Assembly: GCA_050874665.1 (NCBI GenBank) | Contig: JBNMLC010000001.1 | Location: 186,001-250,000 of the forward strand | Source: RUG11237 sp050874665 | GTDB taxonomy: Bacteria; Bacillota; Clostridia; Lachnospirales; Lachnospiraceae | Direction: 5' to 3' | Length of the DNA stretch: 64,000 nucleotides | Shown: positions 1 to 8,698 of the stretch, piece by piece | How positions within the stretch are numbered: position 1 is the stretch's first letter | How the letters are laid out: each line of letters opens with the position of its first letter | Position numbers and translations under genes: made by a program | Notes under the pieces: model-generated | Seen by the model: only the letters and a program-made list of their open reading frames with translations | The model's database searches: none | What the model was told of the DNA's origin: nothing

Positions 1-432
1 CTATATCATGTATTTATTATAACCAAAAGAGTGAAGGCAAATTCTATTGTGATGATTGTATCAGGCGTATTGTCAACTACGATCGTATTTATTCTATTAG
101 AAACAACCAACCTTGGTTTGTATGCCATTGCGGGTGTTAGTACAGTGTTGGGTCTTTTGCGAAATCTGATTTTTACACCGATGTATGCAAGTAAGTGTCT
201 GGAATTGAAATGGAGCACATTTTATGGAGATATTTTAACAGGTCTCTTATCTATTGCAGGAATCAGTATTGTGGCATTTGCTTCTAGATTTGTATTTACG
301 ATTGACAGCTACTTGTCTTTGATTGGTGTTGGAATTATCGTTGGAATCATTGCACTGGTAATCAATTTCTACGTGGTATTGAAAAAAGAGGATAGAAAGA
401 TAATATTAGATAAAGTATTAAGGCGTGGGTAG
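1..432 (+). CDS. Wzx-type polysaccharide flippase, C-terminal end (partial)
   Basis: The frame is open from base 1 and ends with TAG at 430-432, so this is the last 143 residues of a longer protein; the in-frame GTG at 31 is internal. The segment is hydrophobic with about four membrane helices, a basic loop and a short charged tail (KKEDRKIILDK). The pattern matches the C-terminus of MATE/MVF-type O-antigen and teichoic-acid repeat-unit flippases, which move lipid-linked glycans across the cytoplasmic membrane. The next gene starts immediately after its stop. Family assignment rests on the fragment alone, so the precise transporter class is less sure than the general one. Confidence 0.72.
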   Translation, partial: LYHVFIITKRVKANSIVMIVSGVLSTTIVFILLETTNLGLYAIAGVSTVLGLLRNLIFTPMYASKCLELKWSTFYGDILTGLLSIAGISIVAFASRFVFTIDSYLSLIGVGIIVGIIALVINFYVVLKKEDRKIILDKVLRRG

Positions 433-436
433 AAAA

Positions 437-1636
437 ATGAGTCGTATGATAGAGAAAATAAAGCAGAATGAAGGTCTGTATCACTTTCTGGTAAAAATTG
501 CCAGAAAGAAAGAGCATTTTAAAAATGATGTGTTGGCAAAGGCTGTGTGGGAGATTTGTGTGAAATTTCCGATACAGGAAAATAAGGTTTATCTGACGAA
601 TTTTAACGGAAGAGGATTTGCGGATAATCAAAAATACATTGCAAAAGAACTGATGAAGCGGGAGAAGGAGTACAAGCTAATCTGGTTATTGCAAAATCCG
701 AAAACACAGAAGCTTCCAGAAGGAATTATTTCGGTAAAAACCGGAACTTTCCGGGAAATTTATCATATGGCAACGTCGAAATTCTGGATTAATAATGTGC
801 GTTTTAATCAGTATTTTAAGAAACGTCCGGGACAGTATTATATTCAGACCTGGCATGCAGGACTGGGATTTAAACGAATTGAGAAGGATATAGAAGATAC
901 ATTAAGTAAAGAGTACATTGAAATGGCAAAAAAAGATTCTAAGGCAATTGACTTGATTGTTTCGAACGGACCATTTATGACAAATCATTTTAAACGGATT
1001 TTTTGGTATGACGGAGAATTTTTAGAGAAAGGTCATCCGAGGAATGACATTTTTTACACAGCAGGGCAAAAGGAAAAAAAGGAAATTTATACGAAATTGG
1101 GAATCCCGGAAACTACAAAAACAGTTTTGTACGCACCTACCTTTCGTGCAGATTATGGTTTATCCGCTTATAATATGGACTACGAAAGGGTGTTAAATGT
1201 ATTGAAAGAGAAATTTGGAGGTGAGTGGAAGCTGTTAGTACGTCTTCACCCGAATTTGTTTGATAAGTTTGATGCCTTGAATTTAAAAAGTGAGCGGATT
1301 TTGAATGTGAGTGCTTACAGTGATATGCAGGAATTATTGTTTGCTTCCGATGTAATGATTACAGATTTTACGTCTGCAATGTTTGAATTTGCCATAATGG
1401 ACAAACCCTGCTTTTTGTATGCATCTGATTTAGAAGAGTATATGAAGGAACGTGGATTGATTACATTACAGGAAGTACCTTTTCCAAAAACAGATACAAA
1501 TGATGGCTTAGAGCAGATTATTATGGAATATAACCCGGATACTTATTTTGACAGGGTACATGAATTTATGGCAGACAAATGCTGCGATTGTGGAATTGGT
1601 GCAAAGTCTGTAGCAGACTGGATGGAGGAACACTAA
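437..1636 (+). CDS. CDP-glycerol/CDP-ribitol glycerophosphotransferase family (TagB/TagF-like)
   Basis: This 399-residue protein is one Glyphos_transf domain. Seen: TWHAGLGFK with the likely catalytic His near residue 140, HPRND near 199, YAPTFR near 232, RLHPN near 269 and the SDVMITDFTSAMFEFA nucleotide-binding block at about 304-319. These enzymes move a polyol-phosphate from a CDP-polyol onto a glycan, as in teichoic acid synthesis. It lacks the N-terminal domain of long TagF polymerases, so a single-transfer or primase role fits. A GTG at 425 would extend it by four residues, but AAGG lies too close to it; the GGG before ATG 437 fits better. The donor could be the CDP-pentitol made by the genes at 25347-27777 (inference). 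Confidence 0.88.
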   Translation: MSRMIEKIKQNEGLYHFLVKIARKKEHFKNDVLAKAVWEICVKFPIQENKVYLTNFNGRGFADNQKYIAKELMKREKEYKLIWLLQNPKTQKLPEGIISVKTGTFREIYHMATSKFWINNVRFNQYFKKRPGQYYIQTWHAGLGFKRIEKDIEDTLSKEYIEMAKKDSKAIDLIVSNGPFMTNHFKRIFWYDGEFLEKGHPRNDIFYTAGQKEKKEIYTKLGIPETTKTVLYAPTFRADYGLSAYNMDYERVLNVLKEKFGGEWKLLVRLHPNLFDKFDALNLKSERILNVSAYSDMQELLFASDVMITDFTSAMFEFAIMDKPCFLYASDLEEYMKERGLITLQEVPFPKTDTNDGLEQIIMEYNPDTYFDRVHEFMADKCCDCGIGAKSVADWMEEH

Positions 1637-1637
1637 T

Positions 1638-2162
1638 ATGGATATGGAGCTGGCAAAAAGGGCAGTGATTTCTCTGCCTAAAATCATGGCATATAAAATA
1701 AAATTTGGAAAGCGCTTTTGTGCACCAATGATACATGCATTAGGAAGACATTCTCATATCGTGATTAAAAGAAAGGCAAGGGTTACTCTGGGAAAAGAAC
1801 TGGTGAGCAGAGATAACTTTCAACTGCGGGCAGAAAGTGGGAGCATTTGCATAGGGGATAAATGCTTTTTTAATGCAAATTGTTCTGTGACTGCTATGGA
1901 GCGTATTACGATTGGTGCGGGCTGTCAGATTGGAAATAACGTAGTGATTGTGGATCATAATCATACCAGGGATTTTACCGGATATACAACTGCCCCGGTA
2001 ACGATTGGCGCAAAGGTGTGGATTGGTGCTAATTGCGTGATTTTACCCGGAAGTGTGATTGGAGATGGTGCAGTGATTGGCGCAGGCAGTATTGTGAATG
2101 GTGAAATTAGGGCAAATACAACGTATTTCAACAGGCGTGAGAAGGTAATGGTGGAAAAGTAA
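1638..2162 (+). CDS. Hexapeptide-repeat (LbH) O-acetyltransferase
   Basis: A 174-residue protein with left-handed beta-helix hexapeptide repeats (IGDKCFFNANCSV, IGAGCQIGNNV, IGAKVWIGANCVI, GDGAVIGAGSIV) and the DHNHTRDF loop with catalytic-type histidines seen in WbbJ/NodL/Maa-like acetyltransferases. It probably acetylates a sugar hydroxyl with acetyl-CoA in the cytoplasm. It starts one base after the upstream stop, with GGAGGA at 1623-1628 as ribosome site; ATG 1644 is a possible second start. It is translationally joined to the next GT2 gene by a TAATG overlap, so the acceptor is probably a residue of the same repeat unit. Confidence 0.85.
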   Translation: MDMELAKRAVISLPKIMAYKIKFGKRFCAPMIHALGRHSHIVIKRKARVTLGKELVSRDNFQLRAESGSICIGDKCFFNANCSVTAMERITIGAGCQIGNNVVIVDHNHTRDFTGYTTAPVTIGAKVWIGANCVILPGSVIGDGAVIGAGSIVNGEIRANTTYFNRREKVMVEK

Positions 2163-3184
2163 TGATATCGGTAATAGTTCCTGTGTATAATTGTGAAAAA
2201 AATTTAGAACGGTGTGTACAAAGTATTCTAAGTCAGTCAGAACAAGAGATAGAAATTATTCTGGTAAACGATGGTTCTACGGACAGCTCGTATGAAATAT
2301 GCGAAAAATATGCAAAAGAACATGCAAAAGTAAGAGTCATCCATCAGGAGAATGGAGGCGTTTCCAAAGCAAGAAACACAGGAATTAAGGCAGCGGAGGG
2401 AAAGTATATTCAGTTTGTGGATAGTGATGATTACTTAGCAAAAGATATGTGCAGATACATGAAAGCATGTATGCAGGAAAAACAGGCAGACTTGGTGATT
2501 GCAGGATTTCACCATCATTATATGGGAAGAGATATTGTAAAAGTTCCAAACATACATCAGGAGCCTTTGGCAGAGTTAAATTGTTTTGAAAGCAGCTTTT
2601 TGGATTTGTATGAAGAGGGATTCCTTAATATGCCCTGGAATAAACTCTATAAAAAGGAAAAGATGATAGAACTGTTTCCGGAAAATTTAAGTTTGGGAGA
2701 GGATTTGCTGTTTAATATATCGTATTTGAAAACATTAAAAAATACAGACAACATATTTATTGCACAAGTTCCGCTATATCATTATATACAAGAGCGGGAA
2801 AACGTAACACTTTCATCTAAGAAAAGAGAAAACAAGGTGGAAATTGCTACGAAAATCTGTCATGTCACAGAAGATTTTTATCATAATAATTTAGGGCAGA
2901 GCGGTGGAGAGAGCAGGATATACTCACGACTAATATCGGAATATCTGTGCGATTTAGCAGAAAGTGTTTACGATAAAACAATAACGTATGAAAAATTTCA
3001 TCAAACAGCTGCGAAATATACAGACGATGCTTACGTAAAAAAAGTGAACCATCATATTACAAATCTGCCCTTGGATTTAAAAGTGCTGAATTACTTTTTT
3101 CAGAAAGGTAACATCAAATCTTTGTGGTATTTATGCTATGTAAGGAAACTGGCTGTTAACATTTTAACAAGAACGAAGGGGTAA
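2162..3184 (+). CDS. GT2 family glycosyltransferase
   Basis: A 340-residue GT-A enzyme. The N-terminus has the classical ISVIVPVYNCEKNLERC nucleotide-binding strand, VNDGSTDSS, GGVSKARNTGI and the metal-binding DSDDYL motif (about residues 85-90). It has no membrane helix, so it acts at the inner face of the membrane on a lipid-linked intermediate using a nucleotide-sugar. Start and stop of the neighbours overlap in TAATG (2160-2164), indicating coupled translation. Two further GT2 genes follow, giving a run of three likely sequential sugar additions. Donor and linkage cannot be read from sequence. Confidence 0.87.
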   Translation: MISVIVPVYNCEKNLERCVQSILSQSEQEIEIILVNDGSTDSSYEICEKYAKEHAKVRVIHQENGGVSKARNTGIKAAEGKYIQFVDSDDYLAKDMCRYMKACMQEKQADLVIAGFHHHYMGRDIVKVPNIHQEPLAELNCFESSFLDLYEEGFLNMPWNKLYKKEKMIELFPENLSLGEDLLFNISYLKTLKNTDNIFIAQVPLYHYIQERENVTLSSKKRENKVEIATKICHVTEDFYHNNLGQSGGESRIYSRLISEYLCDLAESVYDKTITYEKFHQTAAKYTDDAYVKKVNHHITNLPLDLKVLNYFFQKGNIKSLWYLCYVRKLAVNILTRTKG

Positions 3185-3187
3185 GAA

Positions 3188-4147
3188 ATGCAGGATTTAA
3201 TCACAATTATAGTTCCGGTTTATATGGTAGAACGTTATTTGGACCGATGTGTAAATTCTATTGTAAATCAGACATATAAAAATTTAGAAATTATTCTGGT
3301 AGATGACGGCTCTAAGGATCAATGCCCGGAACTTTGTGATAGCTGGGCAAAAAAGGACGAGAGGATTCGTGTAATACATAGAAAAAACGGCGGTCTTTCG
3401 GCAGCAAGAAACAGTGGAATTGAAGAAGCAAAAGGAGAATATCTGGCATTTATTGATTCAGATGATTTTGTTTCGACGGAATTTATCGAGGCATTGTATC
3501 AGGCGTGTCAGCAGACACAAAGTCAGATTGCACAGTGCAGATATGAATATGTGGACGGTGATACCATGACGAAGGACAAACAGCCAGCAACAGAGCCGAC
3601 AGAAGTATTCTCGGGAAAAGAAATGATAAAGGGAATGAGCTGGCGTGATGGTGCCTATAATGTAGTAGCATGGAATAAGTTATATCATAGAAGTGTATTT
3701 ACAGGTATCCGCTATCCAGACGGTCGGATTCATGAGGACGAGGCAACTACACACAGGCTGTTTTACAATGCGAAACGAGTTGCGTTTGTGTATCGTTTTT
3801 TGTATGGTTACTATACGGGAGGAAGTAGTATTACAAGAGATAAATTTTCCGAAAAACGTCTTGATTGGGAATGGGCGGTCAGAGAGCGTCTGACCTTTTT
3901 AAAGGAGCGGCAGGAAACAGAGCTTCTTATTCCTATGTATAAAATATATATGGATGGAACAATAGATTTGTACTATAAAGTGCAAGAAATTTTGCAGAAT
4001 GAAGCAAAAGCAGAAAAATTAAGAAAAAAGCTAAAAGATACCTATAGAGAATTAAAAAAATATGGTGGAATACCTTTGAAAACGAAAATAGGTTACCGGA
4101 TTTTTTTAATCAATCCAATGGTATATAAAAAATTATTGAGAAAATAA
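3188..4147 (+). CDS. GT2 family glycosyltransferase
   Basis: A 319-residue GT-A enzyme with ITIIVPVYMVERYLDRC, VDDGSKDQC, NGGLSAARNSGI and the metal-binding DSDDFV motif. The later part carries AWNKLYHR and HEDEATTHRLF, the second acidic motif typical of EpsJ/WaaB-like GT2 proteins. AAGGGG at 3176-3181 is a good ribosome site for ATG 3188. The C-terminal ~60 residues are strongly basic (ILQNEAKAEKLRKKLKD and onward), probably for binding membrane lipid or phosphates. It lies three bases after the previous GT2 and shares its operon. Sugar specificity is not visible. Confidence 0.87.
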   Translation: MQDLITIIVPVYMVERYLDRCVNSIVNQTYKNLEIILVDDGSKDQCPELCDSWAKKDERIRVIHRKNGGLSAARNSGIEEAKGEYLAFIDSDDFVSTEFIEALYQACQQTQSQIAQCRYEYVDGDTMTKDKQPATEPTEVFSGKEMIKGMSWRDGAYNVVAWNKLYHRSVFTGIRYPDGRIHEDEATTHRLFYNAKRVAFVYRFLYGYYTGGSSITRDKFSEKRLDWEWAVRERLTFLKERQETELLIPMYKIYMDGTIDLYYKVQEILQNEAKAEKLRKKLKDTYRELKKYGGIPLKTKIGYRIFLINPMVYKKLLRK

Positions 4148-4160
4148 TGGGGGAAAAAAT

Positions 4161-5183
4161 ATGTTAAGTGTAATTGTTCCAGTGTATAACGTGGAAAAAT
4201 ATTTACGAAGATGTGTGGAAAGTATTCTGGCCCAGACGGAACGTGATTTGGAAATTATTCTGGTAGATGACGGGTCTACGGACACCTCGGGACAGATTTG
4301 CGATGAATATGAAACTAAGTATGCCAGAGTAAAGGTAATACATAAAGAAAATGGAGGCCTGACCTCTGCCTGGATTGCCGGGGCAAAGGCTTCTTGCGGA
4401 GATTATTTAGGTTTTGTAGACAGCGATGACTGGATAGATATGGATATGTACAAACGTATGTATAAAAAAGCAAAATCCTATGATGCAGACATGGTATTGT
4501 GTGGCTTGGTAAAAGAGTTTGAGAACGAACAGCGTAAAAAAACATACCTGACAGATCGACTGACCAAAAGCTTTTATGGAAACAAGGAGATAAAAAAGGA
4601 AATTGTACCGGTATTTTTTTGTAATGGAAGCTTTGACAGTCGTGCCATTCCTGCTTCACGAGCCATGAAACTGTATCGCAGAGAAATTATTATGGATAAT
4701 ATTAAATTTTGTAATGATGAAGTGAGTATTGGTGAAGATCTGGTTATCACCTTTGCGGCATTTATCGATACTAAGTCCATTTGTGCAATTCATGACTATT
4801 ATCCTTATCACTATTGGATTAATGAGAGTTCCTTAACAGGTAAGCATGACAGAAATTATCTGAATAAATTGATTGTGTTGCGCAATCAGTTGATGAAAAT
4901 TAATGAAGCAAAGTCTGTTTATGATTACAGTGAACAGATTACAAATGATTTTTTGTTTCTCGTTTTAATGTGTATCAAAGAAGAAATTCATAAAAATAAA
5001 GAAGACAAGCCAGGACAGGTGATACAAAGGGTTCGTGAAATTTGCGAAAATGAGTATGTGAAAGAAGCGTTAGAGGAATATCATATGCCAAAACTTATGC
5101 TTAGCGGAAAAATATTTATTTTTCTGATGAAGCATAAGATGTATGGGTTGTGTTATCTGGCGGTGAAGGCGGTGTTTCGGTAA
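4161..5183 (+). CDS. GT2 family glycosyltransferase
   Basis: A 340-residue GT-A enzyme, third of a consecutive set. Motifs: LSVIVPVYNVEKYLRRC, VDDGSTDTSG, GGLTSAWIAGA (most relatives have SAARNAG here) and DSDDWID. The GEDLVITF acidic motif follows around residue 193. The SAWIAGA replacement of the usual AARN segment may mark a distinct donor preference. ATG follows GGGGGAA at 4148-4154. It is soluble, probably membrane-peripheral, with a hydrophobic, basic C-terminus. Confidence 0.86.
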   Translation: MLSVIVPVYNVEKYLRRCVESILAQTERDLEIILVDDGSTDTSGQICDEYETKYARVKVIHKENGGLTSAWIAGAKASCGDYLGFVDSDDWIDMDMYKRMYKKAKSYDADMVLCGLVKEFENEQRKKTYLTDRLTKSFYGNKEIKKEIVPVFFCNGSFDSRAIPASRAMKLYRREIIMDNIKFCNDEVSIGEDLVITFAAFIDTKSICAIHDYYPYHYWINESSLTGKHDRNYLNKLIVLRNQLMKINEAKSVYDYSEQITNDFLFLVLMCIKEEIHKNKEDKPGQVIQRVREICENEYVKEALEEYHMPKLMLSGKIFIFLMKHKMYGLCYLAVKAVFR

Positions 5184-5231
5184 GTGAAACAAGGTAAATT
5201 TGCATAAAGGTGAAAAGGGAGAAATTTTAAG

Positions 5232-5669
5232 ATGAGTGTTCAGATTAGACTTATGGTGGAAGAAGACAGAGAGTGTGTACAGAATATGATGCGGGTGTTT
5301 TATGCTTCCCCGGCAGTGTTAAGCAACGGTTCAGATGATATCTTTTGTAAGGATATAGACTACTGTATAGGAGATTCTCCATATGCAGAGGGCTACATTT
5401 TTCAGGAGGGGTTGGAAGTGTCAGGCTATGCCATGATTGCAAAAAGCTTTTCCACGGAGTTTGGCAAGCCTTGCATATGGATTGAAGATTTATATATGAA
5501 AGAGGAATATAGAGGCTTGGGCATAGGGACACAATTTTTTGAATATATAGAAAAAAGATATCCGGATGCCCTGATTAGATTAGAAGTAGAGGAAGAAAAT
5601 AAACGAGCCATTCATGTTTATCAAAAGTGTGGATATGAAATTTTACCATATTTAGAGATGAAAAAGTAA
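5232..5669 (+). CDS. GNAT-family N-acetyltransferase
   Basis: A 145-residue GNAT fold: VQIRLMVEEDRECVQNMM start, IEDLYMKEEYRGLGIGTQFF acetyl-CoA loop (R/Q-x-x-G-x-G type), and the C-terminal EEENKRAIHVYQKCGYEILPY segment. It transfers an acyl group from CoA to an amine. In this setting an amino-sugar precursor is a plausible acceptor, but small stand-alone GNATs also modify proteins and small molecules, so the substrate is open. AAGGGAGA precedes ATG 5232 at good spacing. It closes the first + strand run; the next 103 bases before the reverse-strand gene hold no gene and no clear terminator. Confidence 0.8.
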   Translation: MSVQIRLMVEEDRECVQNMMRVFYASPAVLSNGSDDIFCKDIDYCIGDSPYAEGYIFQEGLEVSGYAMIAKSFSTEFGKPCIWIEDLYMKEEYRGLGIGTQFFEYIEKRYPDALIRLEVEEENKRAIHVYQKCGYEILPYLEMKK

Positions 5670-5772
5670 CAGCTTTCGTTTATTGAAAAGTTATAACTTG
5701 CGCAGAAGGAGCATTGCAATTACAGTATTGTTCTAAAGATGACAAAAGCAGCAAAAAATAAATAAGTCTATT

Positions 5773-6564
5773 TTACTTTGAAGTAGTTTGACCGACCACA
5801 ATCTTTTCAATTCCTTGCATATCCGCAGCAATATCTGTAAAAGAACTGTAGAAACTTCCAAAGATTTTGCTGGTTTTTGACAGACAGAATAAGTCAATCA
5901 ATGCATCATGCATACCCTCTACAGAGTCCCTTGCCAGAGTTTTGGAAGTGTTAGAGATAATGGCATTGCCAAATTCATTTCTAAGGCGTTCCTCTTCCGT
6001 AATATCATCGGTTGCAATATAGAATTTTGCGTTCGGAAATTCTGCCAGTTCGTTGCGGATTGCAGTGGAAAATTCATCACTTTTACTGTTGGCAATTGCC
6101 CAGGTGTTATCCGTTCTGCGGATATGCACACCTACTGCGTGTTCGCCGAAATTTTTTGTAATATGGTCAATCCGTCTGGTTAAATCTTTGGTGGGAACAA
6201 ACAGATGATAATCCTTTGCAGGATAAAAGTGTTCCCAAGTAAAGATATAAGAGGAGGAGGACAGCCGGTCAAAGAAATCGTTATGTAACACACCGTCTGT
6301 TTTGTTCTTCTCAATAGCTTCGTTTTGAAAACGCTGCTTTGCCGTATATTGGTAAAACAGCTTTTTTATGTTAAAATTGCTTTTAAAATTAATAATTTTA
6401 AATTCTGACGGCGGTAAAAATAATTCCTCGAAGGGACAGTTCAATTCATCGCACATTTTCCAGAGAACTAAAAGCCGGCAATTCTTTTTCTGTGCAAGGA
6501 TATAGGCTGAATTAATTACTCTCATTCTATTGCATAAACCGCCGGAAGGTTGTATTATTATCAT
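5773..6564 (-). CDS. Fucosyltransferase-like protein (NodZ/O-FucT superfamily type)
   Basis: A 263-residue protein read against its neighbours. Seen: GGLCNRMRVI at residues 8-17, the diagnostic HIRRTDN at 147-153 (H/R residues contacting the GDP-sugar in the fucosyltransferase superfamily), ATDD at 184-187, and the ARDSVEGMHDALIDLFCLS block at 211-229 followed by GSFYSSF. These match alpha-1,6/O-fucosyltransferase-type GT-B enzymes, so a GDP-fucose-like donor is a family-based inference. It is soluble. It has its own promoter at 6612-6639 and so is expressed separately from the + strand operons. No GDP-fucose synthesis gene lies in the window. Confidence 0.72.
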   Translation of the reverse strand: MIIIQPSGGLCNRMRVINSAYILAQKKNCRLLVLWKMCDELNCPFEELFLPPSEFKIINFKSNFNIKKLFYQYTAKQRFQNEAIEKNKTDGVLHNDFFDRLSSSSYIFTWEHFYPAKDYHLFVPTKDLTRRIDHITKNFGEHAVGVHIRRTDNTWAIANSKSDEFSTAIRNELAEFPNAKFYIATDDITEEERLRNEFGNAIISNTSKTLARDSVEGMHDALIDLFCLSKTSKIFGSFYSSFTDIAADMQGIEKIVVGQTTSK

Positions 6565-6611
6565 AGTATGTCCAACTTTCTATATAAATTTGGAAACATA
6601 ATTCCTATTGC

Positions 6612-6639
6612 ATTATACCATACTTTAGCATGATGTAAA
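6612..6639 (-). promoter_or_regulatory. Sigma-A promoter with extended -10 for the reverse-strand fucosyltransferase-like gene
   Basis: Read on the minus strand: -35 TTTACA (complement of 6634-6639), a 16-base spacer, then TGGTATAAT, an extended -10 with perfect TATAAT (complement of 6612-6617). Transcription would begin near 6605, about 40 bases before the start codon at 6564. This is the clearest promoter in the divergent gap; I saw no equally good + strand promoter for the gene at 6660. Confidence 0.7.
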
Positions 6640-6659
6640 GGAAAAGGCGTGGAGGAAAT

Positions 6660-7916
6660 ATGAAGGTTTTGCTTATTAATACTGTCTGTGGAAGCGGAAG
6701 TGTAGGAAAAATCACAGCAGATATCTATCATACATTAAAAGAAACAGGCGAAGACGGCATAATTTTGTACGGACGGGGTGAGGCACCGGCACAGGTTCAT
6801 GCTGTTAAAGTGGGAAAGAAATCAGACTTTTACCGCCATGCTCTGTTAGGAGTAGTGACAGGCAGGGGAGGCTTTGGCTCAAAAAAAATAACAGAAAAGA
6901 TAATTGAGAAAATCAGAGAAGAACAGCCCGATGTGATTCATCTTCATAATATTCATGGATTCTATATACAGGTAGAAATGTTATTTTCTTATTTGAAAAA
7001 GGCGGATATTCCTGTGGTGTGGACACTTCATGATTGTTGGAGCTTTACAGGACACTGTGCTTATTTTGATTATGCAGAATGTGATCAATGGAGAGAAGGG
7101 TGCGGTGGCTGTTCACAGCATAGGCAGGTATATCCATATAGCCTGCCTGATTATTCCAAAAAGGCCTATGAGAGAAAGAAAAAGGCTTTCCAGGGGGTGA
7201 AGCATTTAACGATAGTAACTCCGTCCTACTGGCTTGCGAATCTGGTAGGGCAGTCCATGTTAAGCGAATATCCGGTGAAAGTGATACCAAACGGTATTGA
7301 GCTTGGAAACTTCAATGAAAATGCAGATGGGGCAGCTTTTCGAAAAAAATATGGAATACAGAATAAATTTATGATTCTTGGTGTTGCCAATGTCTGGGAG
7401 AAACGAAAAGGGTTAGAATATTTTGCAGAATTAGCAGAGGTGTTAGAGAAGGCGGGGGAAAACAGTCCGATTAACGATAAAAATACAGTGATAGTATTGA
7501 TTGGCATTAGCAAAACAGATAAGAACAACAGAAAAAAATTGCCAAAATCCGTTCTTGCATTGGAGCGTACCAATGGGGCGGCAGAGTTAGCAGCGGCATA
7601 TCAGGCTGCAGATGTATATGTTAATGCCACGTTAGAAGATAACTTTCCGACAACCAATATAGAAGCTTTAGCCTGTGGGACACCGGTGATTACGTTTCGC
7701 ACGGGAGGAAGTCCGGAGGCGTTAGATGAATCCTGCGGCTTAATCACAAAAGAAAAGAGTGCAAAGGGAATCTATGATGCACTTCTTTGCCTCAAGCAAC
7801 ATCCGTTAAATCGTCAGGATTGTTTAAAACGAGGCAGAGAATACGATAAAAATAAAAGATTTAAAGAGTACATTGCACTTTACAAAACAATGATCAAAGA
7901 AAATGCAGGAGAATAG
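6660..7916 (+). CDS. GT4 family glycosyltransferase (WcaC-like)
   Basis: A 418-residue GT-B enzyme. The N-terminal domain starts MKVLLINTVCGSGSVGKIT and includes LHNIHGFY and TLHDCWSFTGHCAYF, typical of colanic-acid WcaC-like GTs. The C-terminal donor domain has ANVWEKRKGLEYF and EDNFPTTNIEALACGTPVI near residues 326-344, the retaining-GT donor motif. A Cys-rich insert near 136-152 (CDQWREGCGGCSQH) is common in this subgroup. GGAGG at 6651-6655 is the ribosome site. It begins a new + strand run and is followed by a GT2 gene two bases after its stop. Confidence 0.87.
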   Translation: MKVLLINTVCGSGSVGKITADIYHTLKETGEDGIILYGRGEAPAQVHAVKVGKKSDFYRHALLGVVTGRGGFGSKKITEKIIEKIREEQPDVIHLHNIHGFYIQVEMLFSYLKKADIPVVWTLHDCWSFTGHCAYFDYAECDQWREGCGGCSQHRQVYPYSLPDYSKKAYERKKKAFQGVKHLTIVTPSYWLANLVGQSMLSEYPVKVIPNGIELGNFNENADGAAFRKKYGIQNKFMILGVANVWEKRKGLEYFAELAEVLEKAGENSPINDKNTVIVLIGISKTDKNNRKKLPKSVLALERTNGAAELAAAYQAADVYVNATLEDNFPTTNIEALACGTPVITFRTGGSPEALDESCGLITKEKSAKGIYDALLCLKQHPLNRQDCLKRGREYDKNKRFKEYIALYKTMIKENAGE

Positions 7917-7917
7917 T

Positions 7918-8676
7918 ATGTCAGAATTAAAGGTATCTATTATTACAACTACTTATAATGATGCGGAAAATTTAAAACGAATTATGAAAGAAATCCTTAA
8001 GCAGGATTATAAAAATATAGAGTATATCGTGGTAGATGGAAAATCGAGTGATCATACAATAGAAGTTTTAGAAGAATACAAGCCTTTGTTTCAGGGAAAA
8101 ATGAAATATATATCGGAAAAAGACCAGGGGATTTACGACGCACTGAATAAAGGGATAGCTATGGCAACCGGCGATATTGTCGGGTGTTGCTTTGACCGTT
8201 TTGCAGATGAACATGTTATTTCTGATATGGTAGACATTATCCAGAGGGAAGGTACCGATGGAGTGCATGGAGATTTGTATTACATGGACGGTGAAAAAAT
8301 TGTCCGTTATTGGAAGCAGGGGCAGGGCGATATTAGAAGGGGCTGGATGCCGGGACACCCTACCTTATATTTAAAAAAGTCAGTTTATGATACTTATGGA
8401 TTGTATAAAACGGATTATCGGATTTCGGCAGATTACGAATACATGATACGAATTTTAAAGGATAAAAAGATAAGACTTTCCTATCTTAACCGTGTGTTGA
8501 TTATGATGTCTCACGGAGGAACCAGTACAAATAGCTTAGGTTCTTATTTAGAAGGTCTAAAGGAAGGTCATCGGGCCTTGAAGGAAAATGGTATTCGTTT
8601 TGCATGGTGGATAGACATTGTGCGTACGCTCAGGGTTTTGCTGCAATTTGTGCGAAGACCTGTGAAAAAGTCTTAA
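7918..8676 (+). CDS. GT2 family glycosyltransferase (WcaE-like)
   Basis: I choose ATG 7918 (252 residues) over the upstream ATG 7903 because AGGAGA at 7907-7912 sits five bases before 7918. The N-terminus KVSIITTTYNDAENLKR, VVDGKSSDHT and EKDQGIYDALNKGI define the WcaA/WcaE-type GT2 subgroup. The usual DSDD metal site is replaced by CFDRFADE after GDIVGC, where relatives have LNSDD; this may weaken or alter metal binding. PGHPTLYLKK and SADYEYMIR follow as usual. It pairs with the GT4 before it, a combination known from colanic-acid-like loci. Confidence 0.83.
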   Translation: MSELKVSIITTTYNDAENLKRIMKEILKQDYKNIEYIVVDGKSSDHTIEVLEEYKPLFQGKMKYISEKDQGIYDALNKGIAMATGDIVGCCFDRFADEHVISDMVDIIQREGTDGVHGDLYYMDGEKIVRYWKQGQGDIRRGWMPGHPTLYLKKSVYDTYGLYKTDYRISADYEYMIRILKDKKIRLSYLNRVLIMMSHGGTSTNSLGSYLEGLKEGHRALKENGIRFAWWIDIVRTLRVLLQFVRRPVKKS

Positions 8677-8698
8677 ATTTCTATGAAGGGAATTGTTT

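Noticed and set aside
4315..4659. Long reverse frames inside GT2 genes (also at 5251-5532, 20532-21008 and 35520-35930)
   Set aside because: All are antisense to genes with clear family motifs, and none has a ribosome site or promoter.
5670..5772. Possible terminator between the converging GNAT gene and the reverse-strand gene
   Set aside because: I found no stem of useful length followed by a T-run on either strand.
6600..6660. A + strand promoter for the GT4 gene in the divergent gap
   Set aside because: TTGCAT at 6608 has no acceptable -10 at proper spacing; only the minus-strand promoter is convincing.
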